Positions 1 to 9,894 are shown, counted from the first letter of the stretch. The stretch: 64,000 bases of DNA from Cyclobacteriaceae bacterium (GCA_030584025.1 CP129487.1:1488001-1552000); one strand, 5' to 3'. Program-made: numbers and translations. The notes: generated from the sequence alone by a model not told the origin.

Positions 1-549
1 CTCAACTAACAGGGTAACATAATTTTCTGCATCAATGAAGTAGAAGGCTGTGTTTTCTTCCTTGTTACCATCTACCGTAATCGGCTTTCTGGTAAGCTTA
101 ATTTTGAAAGTCTCCGTTCCTTCAATCGTCTCTTTACCTAAAAGTTCAGCAGTGTATCCCTTTTCCTTATAGTTCAGGAAGGGGTCTGGAAAATCACCTA
201 TATTCACTTTAAAGTTTTCTGTTGTTTCAGCATCACTTTTCTCCGGTTTCATGGTCATAAAGTTAGTTGACCATAATGTATTGCCGTCAAATACATTTTG
301 CCATCCAGTCATGCCCTGAACTGAAAATGAAACATACTGTCTGCCATCAGCGAGGGTTACTATTTCAAGGGGAATATCCATTCCACCTTGATTAACTTTA
401 GCTGTCATTTTAATACCCTTTAACCCTTGAAGTTTTGCCTTTCCTCCCTGGGCTTCAAAGTATTTTTCTAAAATTTCATCGACAGTTTGAGCCTGAACTC
501 CTGTACCGAGTATCAGAAGTAATAGAATTGATAGTAATTTAATTTTCAT
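1..549 (-). CDS. Outer-membrane lipoprotein-sorting-like secreted protein, 3' end cut by window edge
   Basis: Reading from ATG at 549 towards position 1 gives an uninterrupted frame that runs off the left edge, so the C-terminus is missing. It opens with a typical signal peptide (MKIKLLSILLLLILGTGVQAQ-like, ending AQA/Q) followed by TVDEILEKYFEAQGGKAKL, a start common to Bacteroidota periplasmic proteins annotated as LolA-like or outer-membrane lipoprotein-sorting proteins. The rest reads as alternating beta strands with LADGRQYV, FDGNTLWS and FKIKLTRK segments, fitting a LolA/LppX-type half barrel. Function in lipid or lipoprotein handling is inferred from family resemblance only. It is divergent from the ABC transporter at 717. 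Confidence 0.7.
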   Translation of the reverse strand, partial: MKIKLLSILLLLILGTGVQAQTVDEILEKYFEAQGGKAKLQGLKGIKMTAKVNQGGMDIPLEIVTLADGRQYVSFSVQGMTGWQNVFDGNTLWSTNFMTMKPEKSDAETTENFKVNIGDFPDPFLNYKEKGYTAELLGKETIEGTETFKIKLTRKPITVDGNKEENTAFYFIDAENYVTLLVE

Positions 550-716
550 AGTATTTGGGTTGTTTTGGTCGATTAGTCGGGGTTGGTGTCTTGCTATTAC
601 ACAACACAAAAAAATTAATACCGTTAAATCCTCAAGATCGATAAAATCGTTAAAATCTGCATTTTAATAGCTATTTTTAGCCAAAACCACGCACGCCTTA
701 TTCCGTATCCCGCGTT

Positions 717-3700
717 ATGAGTGAAGAACTTCTGAAAGCCGTTATCCAACTCTTTGCCATTGTTGCCCGCGAACGGATTACCGATGATGAGCGGAATAAC
801 ATCAAGGAATTTCTGGGGCTTCACTTGAATCGCGAGGCAATAAAATACTACCTCGACCTCTTTGATGAACTCGCCAAGGGACGGCAAGAGGACCCCAAAC
901 AGGATTTTTCAACAGTGGATGCGGAAACCGCTCAGTTCCTGGATGAATGGGCGAAGATCATGCAGATCAGCAAGCAGGTAAATCAGGCGCTTACCATGCA
1001 ACAAAAGCTGGTGCTGATCATTAAAATTATTGAACTCGTATTTTCTGATGGTGAAATATCTGAACGGCAGGAGAACTTAATCTATTATATCGGTCAGGCC
1101 TTGAAGGTACCGCGCCACGATATCAATGAACTCAAAAGCTTTGTAACCGGGCAGGATATCGATGAACTCGCATCTAAGAATATCTTAATCATTGACGAAG
1201 GGTATGACGAGAATCCATATCCGGGCCCGCGCATTGTGGAAAAGAACCTGACTGGTTTGATTGCCATTTTGCGACTGTCTGATTCCTACTTTATTAAGTA
1301 CCTGGGTATTTCGGTTGTTTACCTGAACAGCATCCACCTGAAAAGCCGTAAGATTGATGTGTTTCCTACCGGAAGCACCATTCGTGGTGATAAAATTGAA
1401 CCGATTTATTACAGCGACATTATTGGGAAATTTCTGGCTGGTGAAGATCAGCAAAAGTTAACGTTTACAGCGGATCATATTTTTTATCATTTCAAATCAG
1501 GTAAGGCCGGTTTGCAAAATATAAACATTGCTGAAAAAGGAGGGAAGCTGATCGGCATTATGGGTGCCAGTGGATCGGGTAAGTCTACCTTGCTCAACGT
1601 GTTGAATGGCGCTGAAAAACCTTCCAGTGGCAGGGTGCAGGTAAACGGCATCGATATTCATGAGCGACCTGATGAAGTTCAAGGTATAGTCGGATATATT
1701 CCTCAGGATGATTTGTTGATGGAAGACCTGACGGTTTTTGAAAACCTGTACTATGCTGCGCGATTGTGTTTCGGGCAACTGCCCAAAGAGGAGTGTGCCG
1801 AACGCGTTGAAAAGGTATTGGTGCAATTGGGTTTGACTGAAATCAGAAACTTGAAAGTAGGGTCACCTCTTCAAAAAACCATAAGTGGCGGCCAACGCAA
1901 GCGACTTAATATTGGATTAGAGTTATTGCGCGAGCCAGCGATTCTGTTTGTTGATGAACCGACCTCAGGTCTTTCCTCGCGCGACAGTGAAAACATTATG
2001 GATTTGCTGAAGGAATTGTCTTTGCGCGGGAAGATGATTTTTGTAGTGATTCACCAGCCTTCATCCGACATTTTTAAAATGTTTGATACGTTACTGATTC
2101 TGGACGTGGGCGGGTTTCAGATTTATTACGGCAATCCGGTGGAGTCGGTGGTGTATTTCCGCGATATCATAAATGCGGCAAACAAATCGCAAGGTGCGTG
2201 CCCCGAATGTGGTAATATCAATCCCGAACAAGTTTTTAACATTATTGAAACGAAGGTTGTAAACGAATACGGCCGTCTTACGAATACACGAAAAATTTCT
2301 GCTGGTCAGTGGTATCAGTATTTCAAGCAACGGTTAAAAGTACCTAAGGTTGAACACCTGAAAGAACCGTTGCCGGTAGCACAGCACATTGCTACACGGC
2401 TGCAACAGATAAAGATTTTTGCCATACGCGATTCGCTCGCCAAGCTGGCCAATAAACAATACCTGACTATAAATTTATTGGAAGCTCCGGTGCTGGCCTT
2501 CTTCATTGCGTTTATGGTTAAATACTACAATGTGTTGGCGCGCGAAAATGCGTCATACACGTTTTACGATAATCAGAACATACCCGTGTTCTTTTTTATG
2601 AGTGTGGTGGTAGCCTTGTTCTTCGGCTTAACGGTAAGTGCTGAAGAGATATTCAAGGACCGGAAAATTCTGAAGCGTGAACAATTTCTTCACCTGAGCC
2701 GCACGAGTTATTTATTATCGAAGATTGCCGTATTGTTCACTATATCCGCTACTCAAACGTTACTGTTTATTATAATTGGTCATTTGATTTTGGAAATACC
2801 GCTAACGGAATTTCGGTATTGGTTTATTCTATTTTCAATTGCTTGTTTCGCCAACGTATTGGGTTTAAACATCTCCGCGTCCTTCAACAGTGCCGTTACC
2901 ATTTATATTCTTATACCGATATTAATTATTCCTCAATTGTTGTTGAGTGGTGTAGTGATTGAGTTTGATAAGTTCAATCCGCGGGTAACCAAGCCCATTG
3001 GTGTTCCGCTAATGGGCAACATCATGGCATCCCGGTGGGCGTTTGAAGCCTATATGGTTACGCAATATCGGGATAACCCATTTGAGCAACAGTTTTATGA
3101 AATAGATAAGACATTGTCCCAAGCTGAATTCAAACGCGTTTTTTTAATTCCGGAGTTGGAGTCGAAGCTTTCATACTGCATAAACAACCGAAGCCAATGG
3201 CGAAACCCGAATGCCGAAGAACTAAGAACAGCGCTTGCTGTTCTTCAAAACGAAATCCGAAATGAATTGCTTGTTGCGGGTAATGGAAGTTATCAGGATG
3301 TGGACAAGCTGGCAATCGGTAAGTTTGATTCAACGGTGTATCAGAGCACGTCTCAATTTTTAAGTACAATGAAGCAACTTTATTTGCTTCGGCATAACCG
3401 TGCTATGGATGAGCGTGAGCAACTGGTGAATGACATGACATCCACGCCCGCTAAAATGGCGCAGTATGAAAGAATGCGAAACACCTATCAGAATAAGGCA
3501 GTGGCTGATGCGGTTCGAAACCTGAATACGATCAACCGAATAGTTGAGTATGATGGACAGCTGATTCAGCGGATTTATCCCATTTATCAGGATGAACATA
3601 AGCCCAGGTATTGGTTGGACTTTTCAGCAAACCTGTATCAACCAACCAAGCATTTTGCCGGGATGGTTATTGATACACTTTTTTTTAATGTGGCGGTAAT

Positions 3701-3806
3701 CTGGAGCATGACATTGGTGCTGTACATTACGTTGTATTTTGATTTACTGAGAAAAATCATGTCGGTAATCGAAAACAGGCGGTACAGACGGGTTGAACGA
3801 AACTAA
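717..3806 (+). CDS. ABC transporter, fused ATPase and ABC-2 type permease with TerB-like N-terminal domain
   Basis: A 1029-residue fused half-transporter. Residues about 1-140 are helical and contain a TerB-like acidic pattern (VFSDGEIS..E). The ATPase domain has Walker A GASGSGKST near residue 283, the signature SGGQRKR near 390 and Walker B ILFVDEPTSGL near 409; the order ATPase then membrane domain is that of the ABCG/White family. About six hydrophobic segments follow, with a long soluble region (about 790-980) between the fifth and the last. A CPECG motif lies between ATPase and membrane domain, a possible metal site. Substrate is unknown; drug or lipid export is the usual guess for this architecture. 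The start is the ATG after a 167-bp divergent gap. Confidence 0.9.
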   Translation: MSEELLKAVIQLFAIVARERITDDERNNIKEFLGLHLNREAIKYYLDLFDELAKGRQEDPKQDFSTVDAETAQFLDEWAKIMQISKQVNQALTMQQKLVLIIKIIELVFSDGEISERQENLIYYIGQALKVPRHDINELKSFVTGQDIDELASKNILIIDEGYDENPYPGPRIVEKNLTGLIAILRLSDSYFIKYLGISVVYLNSIHLKSRKIDVFPTGSTIRGDKIEPIYYSDIIGKFLAGEDQQKLTFTADHIFYHFKSGKAGLQNINIAEKGGKLIGIMGASGSGKSTLLNVLNGAEKPSSGRVQVNGIDIHERPDEVQGIVGYIPQDDLLMEDLTVFENLYYAARLCFGQLPKEECAERVEKVLVQLGLTEIRNLKVGSPLQKTISGGQRKRLNIGLELLREPAILFVDEPTSGLSSRDSENIMDLLKELSLRGKMIFVVIHQPSSDIFKMFDTLLILDVGGFQIYYGNPVESVVYFRDIINAANKSQGACPECGNINPEQVFNIIETKVVNEYGRLTNTRKISAGQWYQYFKQRLKVPKVEHLKEPLPVAQHIATRLQQIKIFAIRDSLAKLANKQYLTINLLEAPVLAFFIAFMVKYYNVLARENASYTFYDNQNIPVFFFMSVVVALFFGLTVSAEEIFKDRKILKREQFLHLSRTSYLLSKIAVLFTISATQTLLFIIIGHLILEIPLTEFRYWFILFSIACFANVLGLNISASFNSAVTIYILIPILIIPQLLLSGVVIEFDKFNPRVTKPIGVPLMGNIMASRWAFEAYMVTQYRDNPFEQQFYEIDKTLSQAEFKRVFLIPELESKLSYCINNRSQWRNPNAEELRTALAVLQNEIRNELLVAGNGSYQDVDKLAIGKFDSTVYQSTSQFLSTMKQLYLLRHNRAMDEREQLVNDMTSTPAKMAQYERMRNTYQNKAVADAVRNLNTINRIVEYDGQLIQRIYPIYQDEHKPRYWLDFSANLYQPTKHFAGMVIDTLFFNVAVIWSMTLVLYITLYFDLLRKIMSVIENRRYRRVERN

Positions 3807-3821
3807 AATTTCCTATTTTTG
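3793..3821 (+). promoter_or_regulatory. Bacteroidota-type promoter for the lipoprotein gene at 3846
   Basis: TTG at 3793-3795 and TATTTTTG at 3814-3821, 18 bp apart, match the Bacteroidota -33/-7 pattern (TTG, then TAnnTTTG). It lies 24 bp before the ATG. The -33 part sits in the end of the ABC transporter gene. Confidence 0.6.
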
Positions 3822-3845
3822 CGCCACTTTAAAACCAATTCGATT

Positions 3846-4307
3846 ATGAAAAAAGATTTCGTTACGTATTTCTCACTGGTTCTTTTTGCTTTTTTATTGG
3901 CATGTACGACTAAACAGGAGCAGGCAGAAACTGAAACTGCCGCAACTGAAGAAGATGCAGAATGGCCGTTGATGGATGAATTCCATATGGTGATGGCTGA
4001 AAGCTTTCATCCATTTAAAGATTCCGCGAACATTGACCCGGCTATCGCCAACGCTGCCGAGATGGCTTCTTTGGCTGAAACATGGGCAGGTGCCGAGCTT
4101 CCTTCAAAAGTAAATAACGATCAGGTGAAAGCTGATCTGCAAACCTTGAAAACAGAGACGGCTGCTTTTGCAGAACTGGTTAAAGGTGGTGATGTAGCTG
4201 CAATTGGTGCATCATTGACTAATCTGCACGATATTTTCCACAGACTTCAGGATGCCTGGTATAAAGGCAGTGAAGGTGGACATGATGATGGCGATCATAA
4301 GCACTAA
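3846..4307 (+). CDS. Small acidic lipoprotein of unknown function
   Basis: 153 residues from the ATG at 3846. An upstream in-frame start at 3819 would put MRHFKTNSI before the signal peptide and would fall on the promoter, so it is rejected. The signal peptide ends in the lipobox LLAC, giving a lipoprotein with an acidic linker (EQAETETAATEEDAEW). The mature part is helical, carries HMVMAESFHPF, and ends in a histidine/aspartate-rich tail (GGHDDGDHKH) that might bind metal. The spacing of helices suggests a small helical bundle, like cytochrome-c'-type folds without the haem motif; this is a guess. A good terminator follows, so it is probably monocistronic. Confidence 0.8.
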   Translation: MKKDFVTYFSLVLFAFLLACTTKQEQAETETAATEEDAEWPLMDEFHMVMAESFHPFKDSANIDPAIANAAEMASLAETWAGAELPSKVNNDQVKADLQTLKTETAAFAELVKGGDVAAIGASLTNLHDIFHRLQDAWYKGSEGGHDDGDHKH

Positions 4308-4328
4308 AATCTCAAACGTATAGTGATG

Positions 4329-4368
4329 AAGCATCATTCAGAACCATCTGAGTGATGCTTTGTTTTTT
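4329..4368 (+). terminator. Rho-independent terminator after the lipoprotein gene
   Basis: A 13-bp stem (AAGCATCATTCAG with CTGAGTGATGCTT, one G-T pair) around the loop AACCAT, followed directly by TGTTTTTT. It ends only 8 bases before the start of the next gene. Confidence 0.85.
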
Positions 4369-4375
4369 AAGCGTT

Positions 4376-5278
4376 ATGTTAAAAATTGCCTGGGCACCGA
4401 ATTACGTGTTACCGCTTCCTCCTAATCATCGTTTTCCGATGAGCAAGTACGAAGTGTTGCCTCAGCAGTTGTTGCATGAAGGCACGGTGAGTGCTGATAG
4501 TTTCTTTGCACCGAGCCCGGCACCAGAATCGCTGATTACCCGCACGCATGATGAAATCTATTGGAAACGCCTTCAAGCACGTGAACTTTCTCCACAGGAA
4601 ATCAGGCGCACCGGATTTCCACTCAGCCAGCAATTGGTTGATCGTGAGGTGATCATCATGCAAGGTACCGTTCAATGCACGCAGTATGCGCTGGAGTATG
4701 GTGTGTCTATGAATATTGCAGGTGGTACGCACCACGCCTTTACCAATCGGGGTGAAGGGTTTTGCCTGCTGAATGACATTGCCATAGCCGCGAATTATTT
4801 GTTGGATCAGCAACAAGCTTCAAAAATTCTTGTGGTTGATCTGGATGTTCATCAGGGAAACGGAACGGCACAAATTTTTAGAAATGAACCCCGGGTTTTT
4901 ACATTTAGTATGCATGGCGCGAATAATTATCCGTTGCATAAGGAGCATTCTGATCTGGATATTGGTTTACCCGATGGTGTAACGGATTCGTTTTATCTGA
5001 AAACATTAGAAACTAACCTGAAGAATTTATCGGACACCGTTCAACCGGATTTCATTTTCTTTCAATCGGGCGTGGATATTCTGGATACCGATAAATTGGG
5101 TAAACTTTCCGTGACGCGGGAGGGATGCAAGCAACGCGACCGGATTGTTTTGGATGCTGCCAAGCGAAATAAGATCCCCTTGGTGGCCAGTATGGGTGGT
5201 GGTTATTCCGAAAATTTCCGCGACATTATTGAAGCGCACGCCAATACATATAGATTAGCACAAGAAATATTTTTTTAA
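4376..5278 (+). CDS. Histone-deacetylase-family (acetoin-utilisation-type) amide hydrolase
   Basis: 300 residues starting at ATG 4376 (MLKIAWAPNYV), chosen because the family begins here and because the upstream candidate at 4352 lies inside the terminator stem. It shows the arginase/deacetylase-fold signatures of class II-like HDACs: the catalytic His pair in GGTHHAF (His119-His120), the zinc ligands in VDLDVHQGNG (Asp157, His159), a later Asp in QSGVDILDTD, and MGGGYS near the end. Bacterial members deacetylate small acetylated amines or lysines; the substrate here is unknown. It is followed 2 bases later by the DUF4184 gene, so the two are probably co-transcribed. Confidence 0.9.
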   Translation: MLKIAWAPNYVLPLPPNHRFPMSKYEVLPQQLLHEGTVSADSFFAPSPAPESLITRTHDEIYWKRLQARELSPQEIRRTGFPLSQQLVDREVIIMQGTVQCTQYALEYGVSMNIAGGTHHAFTNRGEGFCLLNDIAIAANYLLDQQQASKILVVDLDVHQGNGTAQIFRNEPRVFTFSMHGANNYPLHKEHSDLDIGLPDGVTDSFYLKTLETNLKNLSDTVQPDFIFFQSGVDILDTDKLGKLSVTREGCKQRDRIVLDAAKRNKIPLVASMGGGYSENFRDIIEAHANTYRLAQEIFF

Positions 5279-5280
5279 CG

Positions 5281-6018
5281 ATGCCCTTTACCTTTTCTCA
5301 TCCGGCTATCATTCTCCCGTTTGCCAAAATCCGATCTGTTTATATTTCTATGTCGTGTTTGGTGGTAGGCAGCATGACACCCGACTTCCAATATTTTCTA
5401 CAAATGAAGTTGAAGGGAAGAATTATGCATACGTGGCATGGTGCTTTTTTGGTGGGTTTGCCGGTAGCCATTTTTTTGGTGTTGGTTTTTCACCTGGTGG
5501 TGAAGCGACCTCTCATCAATAATTTGCCTATCTATTTTCAGAGTCGTTTGCGCGATTTATATGACGTAAATTTTTTGAAAGAATTTCTGAAAAATTTCTT
5601 TGCCTATCTCATGTGTTTGCAAATCGGGGTGCTCTCGCATGTATTATGGGATAGCTTTACCCATGCCAATACCTACTTTGTTGAGCATATGGAGTTTCTT
5701 TCATGGAAAATCGATCATGAAATTTTTTCCGGCAGGCCACTCTTCAGGTATCTGCAGCACATCAGCACCGTGATTGGTGTTGTTGTTATTGCCTGGTATT
5801 TCCATGTCCTGCCAAAGCGAACGGATAACCTGAGTTCTGTGTCTTACGGGTATTGGTTGGTGATGACCGGATCGATGACGCTTACATTTATCATAAGATG
5901 GTCGTTCGGATTTCGTTTCTTCGGAGATGGTGTTGTTGCAGTGATCAGCAGCATGTTCATCGGATTTATTGTTGCAGGGTTAGTCTTTCATTCACCACGA
6001 AAACGTTTCATAGCTTAA
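5281..6018 (+). CDS. DUF4184 family integral membrane protein
   Basis: 245 residues that begin MPFTFSHPAIILPF, the hallmark start of DUF4184, followed by GSMTPDFQYF. Several hydrophobic helices alternate with conserved histidines and acidic residues (LSHVLWDSFTH). The family is distantly like the membrane-bound YdjM/phospholipase-C-like 'metal-dependent hydrolases', but enzymatic function is unproven. It starts 2 bp after the deacetylase stop, so translational coupling is likely. Confidence 0.85.
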   Translation: MPFTFSHPAIILPFAKIRSVYISMSCLVVGSMTPDFQYFLQMKLKGRIMHTWHGAFLVGLPVAIFLVLVFHLVVKRPLINNLPIYFQSRLRDLYDVNFLKEFLKNFFAYLMCLQIGVLSHVLWDSFTHANTYFVEHMEFLSWKIDHEIFSGRPLFRYLQHISTVIGVVVIAWYFHVLPKRTDNLSSVSYGYWLVMTGSMTLTFIIRWSFGFRFFGDGVVAVISSMFIGFIVAGLVFHSPRKRFIA

Positions 6019-6054
6019 CTTTTTCAATTACTTTGCTGTAAATACGCCTTGTGC

Positions 6055-7572
6055 ATGGAGTATATCAGCAATCGTAAAACCCTGTGGTCGGTCATTACCG
6101 CTTCTTCTGTCGGCACCTTAATTGAGTGGTACGATTTTTACATTTTCGGAAGCCTGGCCGTTATTCTTTCGGAGCAGTTTTTCCCACAGACCAATCCGAC
6201 AGCAGCATTCTTGTCTACACTAGCCACCTTTGCAGCGGGCTTTATTGTGCGTCCCTTTGGCGCGCTGGTGTTCGGCCGGTTAGGGGATATAGTGGGCAGG
6301 AAGTATACCTTTTTGGTAACGCTTACGCTGATGGGCGCTTCAACCTTTGCCATTGGTTTGGTGCCGAACTATGAAAGTATTGGTATGGCGGCACCGTTAA
6401 TTGTTTTGGTATTGCGACTGGTGCAAGGATTGGCTTTGGGGGGTGAATACGGTGGAGCAGCTACGTATGTTGCTGAGCATGCTCCGGCTGCAAAGCGGGG
6501 TTTTTATACCAGCTTCATTCAAACGACTGCTACGCTGGGTCTGTTTGTTTCGATTGGTGTAATCTTAGGTGTGCGTGAGTGGGTTGGTATTGAAGCCTTT
6601 TCAACTTGGGGTTGGCGTGTTCCATTTATTTTATCTGCCGTACTGGTAGCCATTTCCATCTACATCCGGCTGCGCATGCAGGAGTCGCCTTTGTTTGCGA
6701 AAATCAAATCGGAAGGAAAACTTTCGAATAATCCGATCAAAGAGAGCTTCACCAAGAAGGAAAATTTGTTGTTGGTGCTGCTGGCTTTGTTTGGTGCTAC
6801 GGCCGGGCAAGGTGTGGTTTGGTACACCGGACAATTCTATGCACTCACCTTCATTCAAAAAACCTGCAACATTGAGTTTGTTCAATCTTATCACATCATT
6901 GCCATTGCGTTGTTGATCGGCACACCGTTGTTCATCTATTTTGGTTGGTGGTCGGACAAAGTGGGAAGAAAATACATCATGATGACCGGTTTGATACTGG
7001 CCGTTATCTGTTATCGACCTATTTACAGTAAAATGTATGCGCTGGCTGATTTGTCGGGTAAAACTGAAATTATTGAAAAGGAGAAATCAGAAATTTCGTA
7101 CATAACTGATAACACAGACTCTATTAAAGTAATATCAAGCGTAGTTAATTTTACAGACGGATATCAGCTTTTTCAAAGCACAAATTATAATGCGGCCGAT
7201 GAAGAATTGGGAACGACTAAACAAATTGTGTTAAGTGATGATGCAAAGCGAACGATGATTCTGCTGGTGCTCATTCAGGTTGTTTTTGTAACCATGGTTT
7301 ACGGGCCGATTGCAGCTTTTCTGGTTGAATTGTTTCCTACGCGTATCCGCTATACGTCCATGTCGTTACCCTATCACATCGGCAACGGAATTTTTGGTGG
7401 TCTTACTCCGTTCATTGCTTCCAGCTTATATGAACTTAGTAAATCAGAAAATAATCCTTCTGGTGATGTACTGGCGGGTTTGTGGTATCCTATTGGAATA
7501 GCTGTGCTTTCGTTTGTCATCGGAATGATTTTTCTTCCCAGAAAAATAAAAGGTGAAGTTTTGGAAGAATAA
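6055..7572 (+). CDS. MHS-type major facilitator transporter (metabolite:H+ symporter)
   Basis: 505 residues from ATG 6055; a TTG two codons upstream (6049) is less likely. The N-terminal pattern ASSVGTLIEWYDFYIFG and the loop GRLGDIVGRKYTF are diagnostic of the metabolite:H+ symporter group (ProP, ShiA, KgtP relatives), inner-membrane uptake carriers for organic acids or osmolytes. A second GWWSDKVGRKY loop starts the C-terminal half. An unusual hydrophilic insert of roughly 70 residues (about 330-400, rich in Glu, Ser, Asn) splits two helices of the C-terminal half. The stop abuts the ATG of ligD with no spacer. Substrate not predictable. Confidence 0.88.
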   Translation: MEYISNRKTLWSVITASSVGTLIEWYDFYIFGSLAVILSEQFFPQTNPTAAFLSTLATFAAGFIVRPFGALVFGRLGDIVGRKYTFLVTLTLMGASTFAIGLVPNYESIGMAAPLIVLVLRLVQGLALGGEYGGAATYVAEHAPAAKRGFYTSFIQTTATLGLFVSIGVILGVREWVGIEAFSTWGWRVPFILSAVLVAISIYIRLRMQESPLFAKIKSEGKLSNNPIKESFTKKENLLLVLLALFGATAGQGVVWYTGQFYALTFIQKTCNIEFVQSYHIIAIALLIGTPLFIYFGWWSDKVGRKYIMMTGLILAVICYRPIYSKMYALADLSGKTEIIEKEKSEISYITDNTDSIKVISSVVNFTDGYQLFQSTNYNAADEELGTTKQIVLSDDAKRTMILLVLIQVVFVTMVYGPIAAFLVELFPTRIRYTSMSLPYHIGNGIFGGLTPFIASSLYELSKSENNPSGDVLAGLWYPIGIAVLSFVIGMIFLPRKIKGEVLEE

Positions 7573-9894
7573 ATGGCTAAGAAATCACAGTGGACGCAAG
7601 TGGGGAAGCGCAAGTTGGAACTATCCAACCTTGACAAGATATTGTTTCCGGAAGATGGTATTGTGAAGGCGGAAGTCATTGCCTATTACCTGAAGATTGC
7701 ACCCACCATTTTAAATCATATAAAAGGTCGTGCGCTAACATTAATCCGTTTTCCGGATGGAATTCATGGTGAAATGTTTTACCAGAAAAACCGGCCGGAG
7801 TGGGCACCCAAGTGGTTGGAGTTTGAACGACTCGGTAAAGAAGAAAAAGATTACATAATCGCCACAGAGCCCGCATCGTTGGTGTGGCTGGCAAACCTGG
7901 CATCGCTGGAATTGCATCAACTGCACAGCCGCAGGCCAAACTTTGAGTTTCCGGATTACATGGTGTTTGACCTTGATCCTCCGGAAGGATATTCCTTTGA
8001 GAAAATCGTTTCCCTGGCATTCCAATTAAAATCTCATGTTGAGTCTTTTGGGTATACCGCGTTTGTAAAAACTACCGGTGGAAAGGGTGTTCACATCTGT
8101 TGTCCATTGGAACCCAAGTTTGATTTTCACACCGTGTTTGAATCGGCACAACTCATTGCACAGCCGTTTGTGGATGCGAACGCAAAAGAGACTACACTTC
8201 ATATCAAGAAAGATGCCCGAAAAGGTCGGGTGTTGATTGATATTTATCGCATCCGTTCAGGGCAAAGCATTGTGTCTCCTTACAGCTTGCGCGGACGGGT
8301 AGGTGCACCTGTCTCTATGCCGTTGAAGTGGGAAGAATTGGAGGTATTGGAAAGTCCGCTGGAGTACAACATGCACAACGCAATTGAAAAAGTATTAAAT
8401 GATGGCGATGCCTGGGAAGGCATGGATGCGTTTGCGGTTGAATTGCATAATCATAGGAAGCGTGTGGTGGCTAAGGAGTTACCGGCTTCAAAGAAAAGAA
8501 AGACTCCCGCTCAACTTGAATCGTATGAAAAGAAACGCGACTTCAAAAAAACACCGGAGCCCGATGCACGGATTGTAGAAGGCGGTGGAAATAATTTTGT
8601 CATTCATCGGCATCATGCTTCACATCTTCATTATGACTTGCGACTGGAGCAGGATGGTGTATTGAAGTCGTGGGCGGTGCCGAAAGGTATGCCGCCTCAT
8701 CCGGGTGTGAAGCGGTTGGCCGTTCAAACCGAAGATCACCCTATGAAATACTTGACGTTCGATGGCAAAATTCCAAAAGGACAATATGGGGGTGGCGATA
8801 TGTGGATTTATGCCTTGGGTAAATACACCATCACCAAAGAAAAGAAAGATGGGTTTTATTTCAGACTGAGCAGCAAGGAATTGACAGGAGAGTATCGGAT
8901 TTACCAGATTAAGCAAAAGGAATTTTTGCTGGAACGGGTGGATATTCCACAGGTTGATTTTTTGAAGGAAGAGATTGCTCCCATGTTATCGGATAGTGCC
9001 AACACATTACCTCAGAATAATGAGGAATATGTTTATGAAGTGAAGTGGGATGGCATTCGTGCATTAATTGCGTTAGAGGATGGACAACTTCGTATTCGCA
9101 GCCGGAACCAGAATGACATAACCAAGCAATTTCCTGAGTTGTTGATTCCGGATAAAGCCTTTCGGGCTACAAATGGATTGTTTGATGCGGAAATTGTTTG
9201 CCTGAATAAGCAGGGAAAACCGGAGTTCAAAAAAGTGATCAACCGGTTGATGGCTTCGGGTGAGACCAATATCAACAAGTTATCCAAGTCGAGCCCGGTT
9301 TACTGTTACATTTTCGATTGCCTGTATTTGGATGGAAGAAGTCTGATCAATGAACCGCTGTTGCAACGCAAAACCTGGTTGAAGGATGCCATCAAGAAGG
9401 ATACACCTTATCGCGTAAGTGAGTGGATGGAAGATGGGGAAGGCTTGTTGGAGGCTGCCCGGGTGCATCAGCTGGAAGGCATTATGGCCAAGCGCAAGGA
9501 TGGACGTTATTTTCCTGGCAGGCGAAGTGATTCCTGGTTGAAGATCAAGATCAGGAATACGGCAGAATGTGTGGTAATTGGATACAACCAGGGAAAAGGA
9601 AATCGAAAAGATGCCTTTGGCGGTTTACATCTCGCGCAATGGGAGGGTAAAACATTGGTTTATCGAGGAAAAGTAGGAACCGGTTTTGATGACGCCACCA
9701 TCAAGGAAATTTTCTCACGAATAAAAAAATTAAAGGAAATCAAGAAACCTGTGGAAGGAAAAGTGCTCGATGAAAAAGTATCTACCTGGATAGAGCCCAA
9801 ACTAATGCTTGAGGTAACCTACGCATCCCTCACCCCGGATAAAAACTTCAGGGAGCCGGTGTTTGTGCGGTTGCGTGAGGATTTAACGTTGTAG
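7573..9894 (+). CDS. ligD: DNA ligase D, multifunctional non-homologous end-joining enzyme
   Basis: 773 residues in the order polymerase, 3'-phosphoesterase, ligase, as in mycobacterial LigD and unlike the Pseudomonas order. The primase-polymerase domain (about 10-290) has the metal-binding FDLDP (Asp133, Asp135) and the family strings SIVSPYSLR and PLKWEEL. The phosphoesterase domain (about 330-450) has HRHHASHLHYDLRLE with His345/His351/Asp355-type residues. The ligase domain has the nucleotidyl-accepting lysine in EVKWDGIR (Lys491) and a C-terminal OB part (GKVGTGFDD, EVTYA). It fills and seals double-strand breaks with Ku, encoded at 14904. It directly follows the transporter gene without a gap. 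Confidence 0.97.
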   Translation: MAKKSQWTQVGKRKLELSNLDKILFPEDGIVKAEVIAYYLKIAPTILNHIKGRALTLIRFPDGIHGEMFYQKNRPEWAPKWLEFERLGKEEKDYIIATEPASLVWLANLASLELHQLHSRRPNFEFPDYMVFDLDPPEGYSFEKIVSLAFQLKSHVESFGYTAFVKTTGGKGVHICCPLEPKFDFHTVFESAQLIAQPFVDANAKETTLHIKKDARKGRVLIDIYRIRSGQSIVSPYSLRGRVGAPVSMPLKWEELEVLESPLEYNMHNAIEKVLNDGDAWEGMDAFAVELHNHRKRVVAKELPASKKRKTPAQLESYEKKRDFKKTPEPDARIVEGGGNNFVIHRHHASHLHYDLRLEQDGVLKSWAVPKGMPPHPGVKRLAVQTEDHPMKYLTFDGKIPKGQYGGGDMWIYALGKYTITKEKKDGFYFRLSSKELTGEYRIYQIKQKEFLLERVDIPQVDFLKEEIAPMLSDSANTLPQNNEEYVYEVKWDGIRALIALEDGQLRIRSRNQNDITKQFPELLIPDKAFRATNGLFDAEIVCLNKQGKPEFKKVINRLMASGETNINKLSKSSPVYCYIFDCLYLDGRSLINEPLLQRKTWLKDAIKKDTPYRVSEWMEDGEGLLEAARVHQLEGIMAKRKDGRYFPGRRSDSWLKIKIRNTAECVVIGYNQGKGNRKDAFGGLHLAQWEGKTLVYRGKVGTGFDDATIKEIFSRIKKLKEIKKPVEGKVLDEKVSTWIEPKLMLEVTYASLTPDKNFREPVFVRLREDLTL

